DNA of 64,000 nt from Alviniconcha marisindica. Its lineage: Eukaryota; Mollusca; Gastropoda; Provannidae. The translations under genes were made by a program, and so were the position numbers. Location: assembly GCA_018857735.1 (NCBI GenBank), contig JABMCL010003107.1, positions 389,001 through 453,000 on the forward strand, read 5' to 3'. Positions 34,706-45,665 of this stretch are shown here, piece after piece. The notes under the pieces were generated by a model. It had not been told where the DNA came from, searched no databases, and saw only the letters and a list, made by a program, of their open reading frames with translations. How positions within the stretch are numbered: the first letter of the stretch is position 1; each line of letters begins with the position of its first letter.

Positions 34706-34752
34706 GACTGTCCGTCCTAACGAGCCTTCTGGTTTCCGTGGACGTAAAGATT
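34706..34752 (+). repeat. SINE family 1 tail fragment inside the transposase
   Basis: CCGTCCTAACGAGCCTTCTGG then TTTCCGTGGACGTAAAGA resembles the 3' end of the SINE at 14,746-15,010. It falls where the transposase reading is lost. Confidence 0.5.
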
Positions 34753-34844
34753 TATTGCACCGTGCTTCGGCATTGGTCACAACTTGTCCGTAATATGTCA
34801 ACTGACATCTGATGACATAAAGCATCACTTCATCATCATCATCA

Positions 34845-35119
34845 TTTCAAATCGTTTTGGGAGAACTGATCGGTGTTATCAGTCAACAGCATGCCGTACC
34901 ATCACTAGGGTGGCTGATGCACTGATGCTGCGTGTACGGGACTGGATCAAGATGCCAACGCAGGTGGAAGCAAATCGCCAAAAGCAAAAGTTCTACGCCA
35001 TGAGAGCGATTCCAAGTGTCATTGGATGCATTGATGGCACACACATCCACACCCAAGGCCCAAACCAACAGGAACACGAATTCGTCAACCGGAAGAATTA
35101 TCATGCAATAAATGTTCAG
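34845..35119 (+). pseudogene. Harbinger transposase, DDE core exon
   Basis: An open segment reads QSTACRTITRVADALMLRV, then AIPSVIGCIDGTHI (first catalytic Asp) and FVNRKNYHAINVQ. It ends at a splice donor CAG|GTAAGA at 35,120, and the protein continues from 35,826 with VICDADLK, so a 706-base intron interrupts the transposase. Confidence 0.85.
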
Positions 35120-35825
35120 GTAAGAGTATTTTGCTTCACAATACAATCTGTGTACAGTCTTGATTTCACACACCCTTAAAATAATTAGTCACCTTTTTGG
35201 TGACATCAGCCTCAGTATGTTTATTTTAACAATCATAAATTTTATTCTTCCTTCCAGATTATTACTCATGCTGCCCCCCTATACTTGGGTACATTTTGTA
35301 CTGTTTTCTCACATAACAATTACATTTAAAAAGTATGGTTTTTGTAATATATCTTTTTTGACATGTATATAATTATAAACCAACTGAGCTTACCCATTTC
35401 TTTTTCTTTTGTTTTTGTGTCCGTTTCTCTCTTTGTGGCCCTTGCAGCTGTATTTCATACCATAAATTCCCATGATAGCTCTCTGCTTCCTCACTTTGTT
35501 CTTCCTGTCTTCTTTCTGCTTTTTTGCTCCCATTTGGGTTGTGTTTGTATTACTTAAGTAGATAGTTCATGTGCTATCCTCACACAAATTTTCAGGTTCC
35601 TTACCATGAAATACAAGTGTAACAGTATGAAGCCAGTAGATGTGAGAAAAACACAATCATATCAAATGGCTCTGTCACCAGGATATTCTTATCTCCAGCA
35701 CATTTTGATAATGTATGCAGTAAGGTGATGGACAGAGGTCTGTGTGAGAAATAAATTAGCAGAGCTGGTACAGTGGTAGCATTATTTTTTATAATGTGTT
35801 GACAATGTAATTGGTTCATTTTCAG

Positions 35826-36240
35826 GTCATCTGTGATGCAGATCTCAAATCAATGTTGTGGCAAGATGGCCTGGGTCAGTGCACAACGCCAGAATCGTGA
35901 GGAATTGTTCAGTTTGCTGCCTTTGAAGGAAACAGTCTCCCCTGGATGGACTCCTTCTTGGCAAGTGGATATATATGATTAGACCCTGGCTCATGACACC
36001 TGTACAACGTCCAACAACTTGGCTACAAAGGCGATACAACTATAATAAACTTTGCCCACAGTTCTACATGTACAACTGTGCAGCGAAGCATTGGTTGGTA
36101 TGGCAAAACAAAGGTGGCATTGCCTCCGCTGTGGTCTGCGTCTTCAGCCACAAAAGGCATGCAAGGTTATCCTGGTTTGCTTCATGCTGCACAACTGCAC
36201 CAGACATCTCAAACTCCCACCTCCTCCTCATGATTCTGAC
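35826..36240 (+). pseudogene. Harbinger transposase, C-terminal part, frameshifted
   Basis: After the acceptor TTTTCAG at 35,825 the reading is VICDADLK. Shifted frames then give remnants of the WPGSVHDARI block, an IRPWLMTPVQ block, and RWHCLRCGLRLQPQKAC with VILVCFMLHNC near 36,120-36,200. The second Asp and the catalytic Glu region are disrupted by several indels. Confidence 0.75.
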
Positions 36241-36394
36241 AACTGGGAAGATGATGATGCTGGTGATGAAGAAAATGATGAAAACCCATCTCTTCTCCTC
36301 TGCATACTGATGTTTTACCGATCCATCACCAGTAATGCAAATATTTGTAGTGTGTGTGTGGGCGTGCGTGCGTCTGTGATGAAATGAGTGTATC

Positions 36395-36472
36395 CTTATG
36401 TCTTTGTAAGTGCTCTGGGCTCTTAGTCTTACGAGATAGGGCGCCATAAATAGTCTATTATTATTATAAAAT
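36395..36472 (+). repeat. LINE-like 3' tail inside the Harbinger element
   Basis: GTAAGTGCTCTGGGCTCTTAG, GGGCGCCATAAATAG and TATTATTATTATAA resemble the terminal signature of CR1/L2-type elements. It could instead be part of the transposon's own sequence. Confidence 0.4.
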
Positions 36473-37015
36473 GACCACCAGAATGTAACTGAAAGAGCAA
36501 GAACAGCAGCTGGGAATAGAAACCGAGAAAGAATCATCAATGACAACTTCTCATGAGGTAAATTGTTGAGTAACTTGCGAATGTGCTTTTGTTGCTTTAT
36601 AAGTCTTTCTGACTGAAGAATATTTTACATATTAGGGAGAAATGTGCACATCTGCATGCATGCATGTGTGTATGCATGTACACATGCAAGTGTGTATTTG
36701 TCTTTGTGTTTGATATTTGGGCTGAAATATCTCACTAAATGACTGTCAAAAACTATTTTCACTGCACATATTTTATTAACAAAATGGTCTCAATAGACTG
36801 GTCTCAACAGTCACTGCATGAGGAATATGAATTTTGGAATTTTTCTGAAGTGCTGAGGGCAAAAAAAAGAGCCTTATTCAATAAGCACTAAGTAGTGCAT
36901 CATTCTTAACAGTAGTGAAGATTCAGTAAATTGATAGTGTTTTCTTCTAAAACTTTATCAAAGTGAAACACATGCACAGAAAGAAACTTGAACAAATATA
37001 TGCTAACAATTACTT

Positions 37016-37718
37016 GTGTCTGCTGTATCCTGTTCCAGTTTCTTAATGTGCAGTACAAGTTCCCTTTTCTCTAGCTGTATCAGTTCTACTTTGGCTTGTG
37101 ACCCCTGTTCAAGATTCTTTTTCTTTAATTGTATCAGTTTCAGCTTGGACATTCAAGGCAGTTTCAGACTTGAGCCACTTTTCGTTGAGCACCTTTTCAT
37201 CCTCCAGATCTGATTCTTCACCTTGCTGGTCACAAATCCTTTTTTTGTGTATTTTATTTGTAGAATGCTCTGGTGCGCTAGGCTTGATGATGCTGATGGT
37301 CTTTTGCTGATGGGCTGGTCATCGGATGTGGACTTGCTCTTGGATGTGGTCTTCCCACTTGGATTTCCGGTGCTAACAGATGTCTGGTTCATGCTATGAT
37401 ACTCATATGGTACAGGTGTCTCCGGAGGTCCACCAGCCGTGCGAGTCGCTGCCTTTGGCCAAGTCTCATGCCCTTCCAGCATTTCTGGACGGCACTGACC
37501 GCCCTCCCTTGCCCGGCGCCAACAGCATTCACGGATTCAGCTATTCTCGTCCACGCCTCTCTTTTCTTTAGCACAACACTGCCCGTTTTTAATGACTGCG
37601 CTAGCAAGCTGTAATTTCCTTGCACATCTTCCAGCAAACGTATATTTTCTCTATTCAAGAAATAGTTGTTGTTTTTTCTCAGTCTTTTCACAACCGCAGA
37701 ACTTTCTTCTGTAGCCAT
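37016..37718 (-). CDS. Harbinger Myb/SANT-like DNA-binding protein, C-terminus damaged
   Basis: From ATG 37,718 on the minus strand: MATEESSAVVKRLRKNNNYF, then NRENIRLLEDVQGNYSLLAQ, KREAWTRIAESVNAVG and QKCWKGMRLGQRQRL, a trihelix/SANT-like fold that PIF/Harbinger elements encode beside the transposase. The first frame runs to 37,389. A shift near 37,460 leads to PPETPVPYEYHS and a Ser/Lys-rich stretch, and 37,016-37,190 reads as glutamate/lysine/leucine-rich coiled coil. In characterised elements this protein helps the transposase reach the nucleus and bind the ends; that role here is inferred. Confidence 0.75.
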
Positions 37719-38086
37719 TCTTGCAGGAAGTGCAGTAAATACCTTTTGGCGCCTGCGCAGTGGCTGGGATTCCCTCAGCTAAATATAGCACACTCGTCTA
37801 GGTCTTTGTAGGCTCTCCACACGTCACTTTCATGTATCGGCAACTTGCTCGGGCGATAGTTGCAAACTAAGAAGTCATACATGTACCCGTCGTAGTTTCC
37901 AGCTGGGCCACCATGGCCATTAATGTTTCGGACGACATCTAGTAAATGTCCGCTTGCCACTGCAGTCACTTCCTCGCCCGCGTACCTTGTTCTCGCCAAA
38001 GCTAAGCGCATGATACGACAATCCTGACTGGATATGTCTTTTTTGTCACTACACGTCACACAACACATTCTTGTCGTCCTAATTTT

Positions 38087-38143
38087 GTTGCGACAAAAGT
38101 GGGGCCGACTTTTGTCGTGACAAGCACACATGTTTGTCGCGAC
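38087..38143. promoter_or_regulatory. Right subterminal palindromes
   Basis: GTTGCGAC (38,087), GTCGTGAC (38,114) and GTCGCGAC (38,136) mirror the left array, with one mismatch in each of the first two. Confidence 0.7.
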
Positions 38144-38176
38144 AAAAATGCTACTTGTGGCAGCTCCCGCCAATGA

Positions 38177-38747
38177 TACTCTTGCTCTTTCTGTCTTGTC
38201 ATTTTTCTGCTAATGGTCCATTCTCCTGACTTTTTTTTCCAGAAAACTCTCCCCAAAAAAGGTCGTTATGGGTTAGGCTTTTTTGTATGGCTCTTGTTGA
38301 GCAGCTAGGACTGAGTTGGTAGGTGGTAGCTTGCTGCCATATGGCACTGGTATTTGCCATTAGGCATTTATATAAAATAAAATAAAATTGTAGTGTGTCT
38401 GTCCATTCCTTTTTTATATTTTTCTTTAACCTGGTATCGATAAATTAGACGGAATGGTTGACGATACCAGCATGTCCTAGCCTTATGTGCTCTTTTAACG
38501 GGGGTAATATTGAAGGGACTAACTCTTCAAACATTTGTGTCTGATGTTTGTGTATGTATGTTTTATGTTTGCTTTTATGATTGGTTTTGAAGACAGACTT
38601 GACAGAGGGTTGATATATATGTGAGAAGAGTTTAGAAATGTGTATTTGCTTATGACCTCAGTTACATTTCTTCTATGCCCGCACGTGTGTATGTGCGTAC
38701 GTGTGTGTGCGCATGAGTCTGTGTGTGTGGTTGGTGCATGTGTGCAT

Positions 38748-38788
<41 letters not shown>

Positions 38789-40581
38789 TGAGGGGGTGGG
38801 GCGCGGGGGGATAAATACAATATATGTTTATACATTATTTTTGAGGTTTTATGTATACATTTTTGCTAATCTTCTAAAACACAGTGTACTCACCCCTGTC
38901 GGTAAAACACCGCTGTAGAAATGACAGCTATTAATTAATGAAAGCAATGTTACCCACACTATGGGTACATAGGACCCTCATGTTAAAGAAATCTTCACAC
39001 CAAGTTTCATCTCATTACGTTCAATGGGTTGAGCACCAAATTATTCATGGTTTGATGCACAGACTGACAGAGATCCCTCTTTATTTACTTATATCAGATT
39101 TTGGCCATGCATGACATGTACTGATGTTGTAAATAATAGTTTGATTATTTTTACAATTTATACACGACTCTGGCTGTTTGCACTCAACATTCACACATGG
39201 TTTGAATTTCATCAGAACAAGAGGTTCCTGAGAACAGGAAGAGCAAATGCTTGACCAAATGACTCGCATTCAAAGGATGGAAAAACAACAAAGAAACAAA
39301 ATTTAAAAAATATAAACAAAATTAAAGTAGAGTTTTGCAAAATCTTGTGTAGTTTTTACAAATGTTTTTAAAAAGGTCTGGTGTCTAGAACACATTAATA
39401 AGTAATGTCATGATAAATTGTCTCTGAAACAATTTTTTTAATGAATATTTTACCATAAAATAAAGCAGTAAAGACTATATATATATATTTTTACACTTAT
39501 AAGTGCACCTGACTTTGTGTGTATATATTATATCAGTTGCTCTCTCTCTCTCTCATGTTCACACAGTTTGAAGCAGACTGGAAAAAAAACAAAAACAAAA
39601 AACTTGCTGAGCAAATAAACTCTTAATTAATGAATTATTAATCTTTCTCTAGCTATGAGAACCTTGCTATTCAATCATGGTCACATGAACGTCACTAAAA
39701 CTTGTATGAAACTGTAAAGTACAAATGGGGTCTGCATTATGCAAGTTTGAAAGATCCGACTTGAAAGTTTCCATGAAAGAACACATGATTAAAGTGCATG
39801 CTGAATCTAGATCATGTAGATGCAAGTGAAATTCATGGAAAGCAGTTTGCGGTGATCTCGTACCATATATGATGTATACAATTATAAATACCAAGTTTAA
39901 ACCTGATCAAAGAAGAACATAACAAAAAGTTCTCCATTTAACAGTGTGAATATATTATGTGCACTTTTACCCCTCTGAAACCTTTGACCTTGACAGTGAC
40001 AATGTCATCAAAACTGGTATGATCAGGCTGAACTCAATCAACCCTGAGGTCAATGCAGGTTATAGTCATGTGGAGAGTGATACTGAAGCTTGCCAAAACA
40101 CTGTAAAACCAAAAGTATATATGTTAATGTTCCTGCTGAGACAGAAAACATGACAACTACCTCCTTACACATATGGGATAATAAATATTGCCAAAATCTA
40201 AATTAGCATTATAATTATCATCCATGTCATAATGCATATTCACCATGTCAAATATGAGGTTTTGCATGGTCAGTGACAATACACATGACAGTCTAGAGAT
40301 ATATGTTTAATAATGGTGCAAAGCTTAAAACTGATTGGGTAGTTGTTAGGATTTGGAAATCATGCCAAACTGTTCAACACCTGCTGTGGTCTTGAAGTGT
40401 ACTTAAGCCCAATAAAAGTTGCATAAACAGAAACAGGGCTCAGTAAGTACTACCATGGTTTAACATATAATTATCAACAGTGCCCAGTAAGGTGTTTGCC
40501 ACACCCAGCCTAACACCGATCATTACACACTCACATGTTTTCGTGTAAGCCAATAATGGCAAGTGATCCTTGGTGACTGCA
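38177..40581. other. Intergenic DNA and 3' flank of the aldo-keto reductase gene
   Basis: Contains a GT run at about 38,752-38,786, a TA run at 39,476-39,489 and a short CT run at 39,541. No other gene is recognised. The 3' untranslated region of the minus-strand gene must lie at its right end. A TTTGACCTTGAC stretch near 39,984 resembles the repeat at 43.3-44.0 kb. Confidence 0.5.
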
Positions 40582-41456
40582 TCAAAAAGGTTCATCTGAA
40601 AACTCTGGATGGCAAGCAGCCCATTCAAATCTAAAAAATCTATAATTACGATCCAGTTGTTTTAAGGCCAGTTTGTGATCACTAGTCAAGGACCAGTCCA
40701 AAACATGGTAATTCTCCTCTATACGATGCAAATGTCCGCTCTTTGGAATAACCACCATCTTCCTTTGAAGGAGAAAGTTTAACAGAATCTGAGCAGATGA
40801 TTTGTTACATTCCTCTGCAATAGCAGCGATGACAGGATCTTGGAGTAACATAGGATCATCCTCAGATCGATCTGATTTTCCTGGTGATCCTATTGGTGAA
40901 TAAGCACTGATCACAACATTTTTCCCTGAACAGTAACTCTCTAGTTCATACTGCTGTAGATAACAATGACACTCCAGCTGAACGTTGGAGGGCTTGATGG
41001 TAGCTGTTTTCCAAATTCTTTCTATCTGCCTAGCAGTGAAGTTGGACACTCCAATGTTGTTGACCAAGCCCTGGTTGACAAGAAACTCAAAAGCCTGCCA
41101 GGTTTCATTTAAGTTGTAAATGGCAAGCTCACGGTTGCCTTTCTCATCCAGCGGCTTCAGGGTTCCATCTCCTCGGTTGACAACCCCCCAGGGCTGATGG
41201 ATGAGCAGCATGTCCAGGTACTTCAGTCTCAGGTTGTCAAGGGACATCTTAGCACTGTCCACAGCTGCATGGTAGGCCAAGTAAGCTGGAGGTACTTTGG
41301 ATGTAACAAACAAATCTTTCCTGCTTAGCTTTCCAGAACGGATACGATCATTGATCACTTCACCTATGGCATCTTCATTTTCATAGCTGAGTGCCGTGTC
41401 AACATGGCGATATCCAAGAAACAGTGCATAGTCGAGGGCACTTTTGAGAGCATCAC
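40582..41456 (-). CDS. Aldo-keto reductase, coding exon 2 of 2
   Basis: NADPH-dependent reduction of carbonyls to alcohols is the family reaction; the substrate is unknown. The exon opens after the acceptor CCTCACAG at 41,457 and encodes residues 25-315, stop TGA at 40,582-40,584. Numbered in the joined protein, the catalytic tetrad is complete: D44 and Y49 in YRHVDTALSYENE, K78 in FVTSKVPP and H111 in MLLIHQPWG. Family marks include VNNIGVSNF, ISAYSPIGSPGK and the cofactor-binding IPKSGHLHRIEEN. A total of 315 residues is the usual size. No signal peptide is visible, so it is cytosolic. The upstream part of the open frame (41,457-41,508) is intron. Confidence 0.95.
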
Positions 41457-41848
41457 CTGTGAGGAAACAAAACATCCTATGTAGTTTGCAGTATAAACAA
41501 CAATGCAAATGTATCTGAGACTGAGAGGTAAAATTATAAAAAGAAAAGAAAAAATCAGGTCTTAAACTAAGTTAAAGTTAAATGCTCCATTCTGTATCAT
41601 TTCTGATGATAATGATAATCATGTCACTGATCTACACAGAAAAATGTGATCAGTAGACAAAATACCTTGGGTATGCAAAGTGAATAGGACATAATGTGCC
41701 TGGTCTGACAAAATTATGTGTAGACAAGGGGAGAGAGAATAAGGCCAATTTAAACTGCAGTGAGAATGACCAGCAGTGGTGAGGGGAAGGGGGGGGGGGC
41801 ATGCTCGGAAGCATGGTGGGCAAGGCATCAAATGAGAAGGGGGGTGGG

Positions 41849-41873
41849 AGGGGGGGGGGGGGGGGGGGGGGGG
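41849..41873. repeat. Poly-G run
   Basis: An uninterrupted G run of about 23 bases within a longer G-rich block (41,780-41,910). A proline-rich antisense frame here is an artefact. Length is probably uncertain in the assembly. Confidence 0.85.
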
Positions 41874-43229
41874 AGGGAGCGAAGTAAGAAGGGTAAGGAG
41901 GGAGGGGGCAGGAATGACTGAAGGCTGAAAGCAGAGTCGGTGAGAAACACCAGCAAACACCAGCTGCATACAGCGCCGGCCACAGCAAATTGATAGGCTA
42001 AGGACCAAAATCAAAATCTTGTGTTCCCACCACCATCCCCTACCCCAAACCAGATGTCTGCCACCTGTACAGAAGTGAAACTGGCGTTGCCTGATACTCC
42101 AGAGCATGCTAGTAATTAGTCGGCGAACTATCTATGTTCAGCATATACATGTATTTGAATTAGTGTATACATGTACTTGAATTAATCCTGCTAGAATAGT
42201 AGAAAGCAGGAGAAAGAAAAAAAGAAAAGAAACTAAAAAAGGTGTATATGGACAGGTTGGGAGAAATACACCAAAATGTTTTGTATTATTGTTGATAAAC
42301 ACTGTTGTATTTTGCGAAGGATTGAATGCCCCTTATTTTTCAGCCCAAACTCACTTGTATATATATATATATGGGTCATTCTCCTGAAAACTGGTCAAAA
42401 TTGTGACACAGAGAGTAAAAATTCAAAGTGTGAATTTTTTAATGCTATTATTTGGAAATGAAAGCTTGACATCTCTTGTGTACATAAATATAAGACATAA
42501 ACTGACAGGGTGACAGGAACTTGGTTAATTGTGCATTATGTTACGTCATAGGTCAGTGTCTCGCATGTTGCAGAAGACACCGGAAATGCATGAACAGAGT
42601 CGGCTCAGTGGCAAGTTTGACTCTTGTCTTTTTTATTATACAACATTTCCTAATTAATAAAGGAATATCTGTCACTTTTGACATTTTTTTTTTTTTTTGT
42701 CCTGCCTCTTTAACGATTTTGGTTTAAAATGTCTTCTTCGAAGTACAGACATGCATGAAATAGATTACACATTTCTTTTCCTTAGTTTTGTTGTTGTTGT
42801 TTTTCCTTACTTTTGTTGTTGTTTTCCCCCAAAGTAATTGGGGGGGGGGGGGGGATGCATTGCACTAACTTGGTCTGAACCGTATATATAAATATACATG
42901 TCAGAGGGATATTTGTTTCTTGCTTTCTAAAGTTAGTAACCAATGCACTTAATTAGTAATCTGTCTCACATGTTATGTGGACATCATTACAAGTACAAAC
43001 GGATATAAGAATAACACACTTGAACCATTGACCAAAAAACTTAATAAACAAGTATATTCATTACAAAAGCAATGTTCTTTCCCCATTTTCTTGATTGGAA
43101 CCGGTACTGACCCTGCTTTAGATATCGGGATAGCCGAAGTGGCAGCAATCTAGTCCACAGTCCCCCAAGCCATATTCTCTGTCTCACGCCCTGTGTAAAA
43201 GCAAGAAAATCTTTTCACGGTGTCTTACC

Positions 43230-44020
43230 CTGTCTTGTTATTATGTACCATCAAGCTAATTTGGATTGCAAAAGTTTTAGTATTTCTGAAGATCTAGTAG
43301 AAACGATTGTGGCTTTGACCTTAAACATCGCAAAATGATATTTCTGAATGATAGTCTGGCTGATGATGATGCATCACCATCAGACCGTGCTAAGTTTGAC
43401 CGATCAGAGATATTGTCCGGGCAAACATTCACTGAAGTTCAGAACCTTCATTGTGACCTTGACTACAGCAAAGGAACCTTTTCACAAGACACTCCAGCTT
43501 ATGAACATGCACTGTCAAACTAAGTTGGTCGCCGCAAAAAATCAGCAGTTCAGAACATATAATAGAAATAGTCATATTTGATTGTATGAACCGAAATTAA
43601 GTTACTGTGACCTTGAAGATAGAAACCCATTTTTCTCATATGATGCTCTGGCTTATAATAATGCTCACCATACTGGGTTTGGTTACAAATGGTTCAGCAA
43701 TGCATAAGATATCATCTAAACTAACATTAACTGAAACTTTAACCATGGCTGTGACATTGACCTTGAACACAGCAATCCAACATTTTCACTGGACACTTCT
43801 TTGCTTATGATGATCTACACTCAAATTGAATTTGGTTGCAAAAGATTCACTGGTTTAGAACTAATAAAAGATATAGTAGAAACGGTCATATTTTGATTAT
43901 ATAAGCTGACACTGTGACCTTGACCTTAAGGATAGAATCCCATTTTTTTCACATGACATTCCGGCTCATGGTGGTGCACCACAATACCAAGTTTGGTTAC
44001 AAAAGACTGCAAACAAACAC
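43230..44020 (+). repeat. ~150-bp tandem repeat carrying TGACCTTGA half-sites
   Basis: The phrase TGACCTTGA or a close form starts near 43,315, 43,456, 43,609, 43,753 and 43,915, about 140-165 bases apart. Each is followed by a GATAG-like block, a TTTTTCACATGA-like block, a GCTTATGATGATGCAC-like block and TTGGTTACAAA-like block. A solitary relative lies near 17,018 in the LRR gene. The reverse complement TCAAGGTCA is the monomer site of SF-1/ERR-type nuclear receptors; function here is not shown. Confidence 0.7.
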
Positions 44021-44774
44021 TCAAAGCAAATATGTGTCACGAGTGTTAATCCCTCACCCCTGAAGACATCACAGTGCTTTCCCTTTTCTAGTAAAATAAT
44101 GCACCCCACACAGCGCAAAAAGAAGTCCAATGTCGCTGCCGCAAGTCAGCTGATGTGGACAGGTACGTTAGGGTAGGTCGAAAGTCAATGGTACAAGCAG
44201 AAATAATTATTTTGTATGCTCGCACATTACACCATTGTAAGACACCACGTCAACCACCCCTGAAGAAATGACTGTAATTTATTTCGTATCTACTCTTTTT
44301 GTCATTAAACAAGCATTAAAAATAAGGTGAAATGTGGTTATCTACTAAGCTGATGATTTTTTTTTTTTTTTAGTTTCAGTTGTGAACAAATTTTGTACAC
44401 TCATATAATTTAACACATGACTGTGACATGTTGATTGTTGTAATATCTGATGGGTGACATAAACCCATAACTCAACATTTTTTTTATATAACAAGTAACA
44501 CACCCTTTCATGCAATATACTATAATCAGCCATACAAGTGCATGCAAAAACACAGTGAGAAGATTTTTTTCTCAGTTTGCATTTAATCACAAGTCATAAA
44601 AAGTAAATGAAACAAAATTCTGTATTACATCAGTATTACAACAAAATAACATTTCCCCAACTTTTAGCATAGAAAACATTCTGTTTGCTTAGATCAGTCT
44701 AACAAAAACAGATCAGAATGACCTGATTTTATCAAGATAATTTACATTAACAATTAAGTCCAGACCCACCCATC

Positions 44775-44828
44775 GCCCTGATATAACTGTACCGGTTGAC
44801 TGGGCGTAAAACACCAACTTACTTACTC
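44775..44828 (+). repeat. SINE family 2, 3'-end copy
   Basis: CCCTGATATAACTGTACC, GGTTGACTGGGCGTAAAACA, then ACTTACTTACT tail. This is the best preserved tail among four in the window. Confidence 0.65.
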
Positions 44829-45384
44829 CAGACCCACCCACCCCACCTCCTGATCCCCAGTTCTTTGAGATGTGGATTCTCTGCGGCCAGCCTCTCTCTG
44901 TACCATCTGCAACTGTCTGTGTTTGATATTTTCCTCCTTGCTGTACCATCTGGCTCAGGAGTACGCTCAGTTCCACATACCCTGGTCATGTCAATGAATT
45001 TGAAGTGTTATGAATCTAAAATTATTAAACCGATAACCAGCAACTGTCCCAATACTGATGCTCAGTACAAACGTGTCAAACCTATACACTATGACCTCTA
45101 CACAAATCAGTTCATCTGCTGGGCTTAATTAAACTTTAAAAGTTTAATGTTTTACGTCACGTTACCACAACAGTTGTGTGGCAAACATGACGTCTGACAT
45201 AACTTTCAGGACAAAAAGTACTTCAAGAAGAAAAAAACTGGAACTTCGTCGCTCTCATTCAGTTAACAAAATATTCTCGCAACACCACTGAACAGTCTAC
45301 AAAAAGCATGCACTTATAACCAACAAGTTTTTGATGAAATTGAGTACACATCCTGAATCAACAGTTGCATGTAAGATTAGACCC

Positions 45385-45665
45385 TGTCATCTTTTTAAGC
45401 CAAACTGAAAACCTTCCTCTTCTCACAGTATTTCCATCCTAACTAATATCAGTACCCAGTTTCTGCTACAGTCAGTGTGTGTGTGTGTGTGTTTGTAGTG
45501 CGTTTTAGTGTGTGTGTTTTTTAAATAATACTTTATGTAAATTGTTTTGGTAGGACTATGCTCTACATGTGTATAGAATATCATATTTAGGTTAATATGC
45601 ATCATGTGAGCACTCAGGGCGTTGATGAGCGCATGATAAATGTACATTATTATTATTATTATTGA
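45385..45665 (+). repeat. CR1/L2-like LINE 3' tail
   Basis: AAGCCAAACTGAAAACC then TTCCTCTTCTCACAG resembles the end of a LINE ORF (KLKTFLFSQ-like). After a GT run, GGGCGTTGATGAGCGCATGA and a (TTA)n tail close the element. The coding trace is too short to place. Confidence 0.5.

Larger units (their letters stand above)
33943..38176. mobile_element. PIF/Harbinger DNA transposon with 44-bp terminal inverted repeats
   Basis: The first 44 bases (33,943-33,986, starting TCATTGGCGGGAGCTGCC) are the exact reverse complement of the last 44 (38,133-38,176). Between them lie a DDE transposase on the plus strand (34,437-36,240) and a Myb/SANT-like protein on the minus strand (37,016-37,718), the two-gene layout known for PIF/Harbinger. 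Subterminal palindromes GTCGCGAC repeat inside both ends. The usual 3-base duplication is not evident; CTCTTG occurs two bases outside the left end and three outside the right, so the target duplication is unresolved. Both genes are damaged, so this copy is non-autonomous now. Confidence 0.9.

Noticed and set aside
33930..38190. CTCTTG as a 6-base target duplication of the Harbinger element
   Set aside because: It sits two bases outside the left inverted end and three outside the right, and PIF/Harbinger elements normally duplicate three bases, so chance cannot be excluded.
41619..42000. Proline-rich minus-strand frames near 41.6-42.1 kb as an additional exon of the reductase
   Set aside because: They lie in the intron over a long G run and are not needed: splicing 49,686 to 41,456 gives a complete protein.
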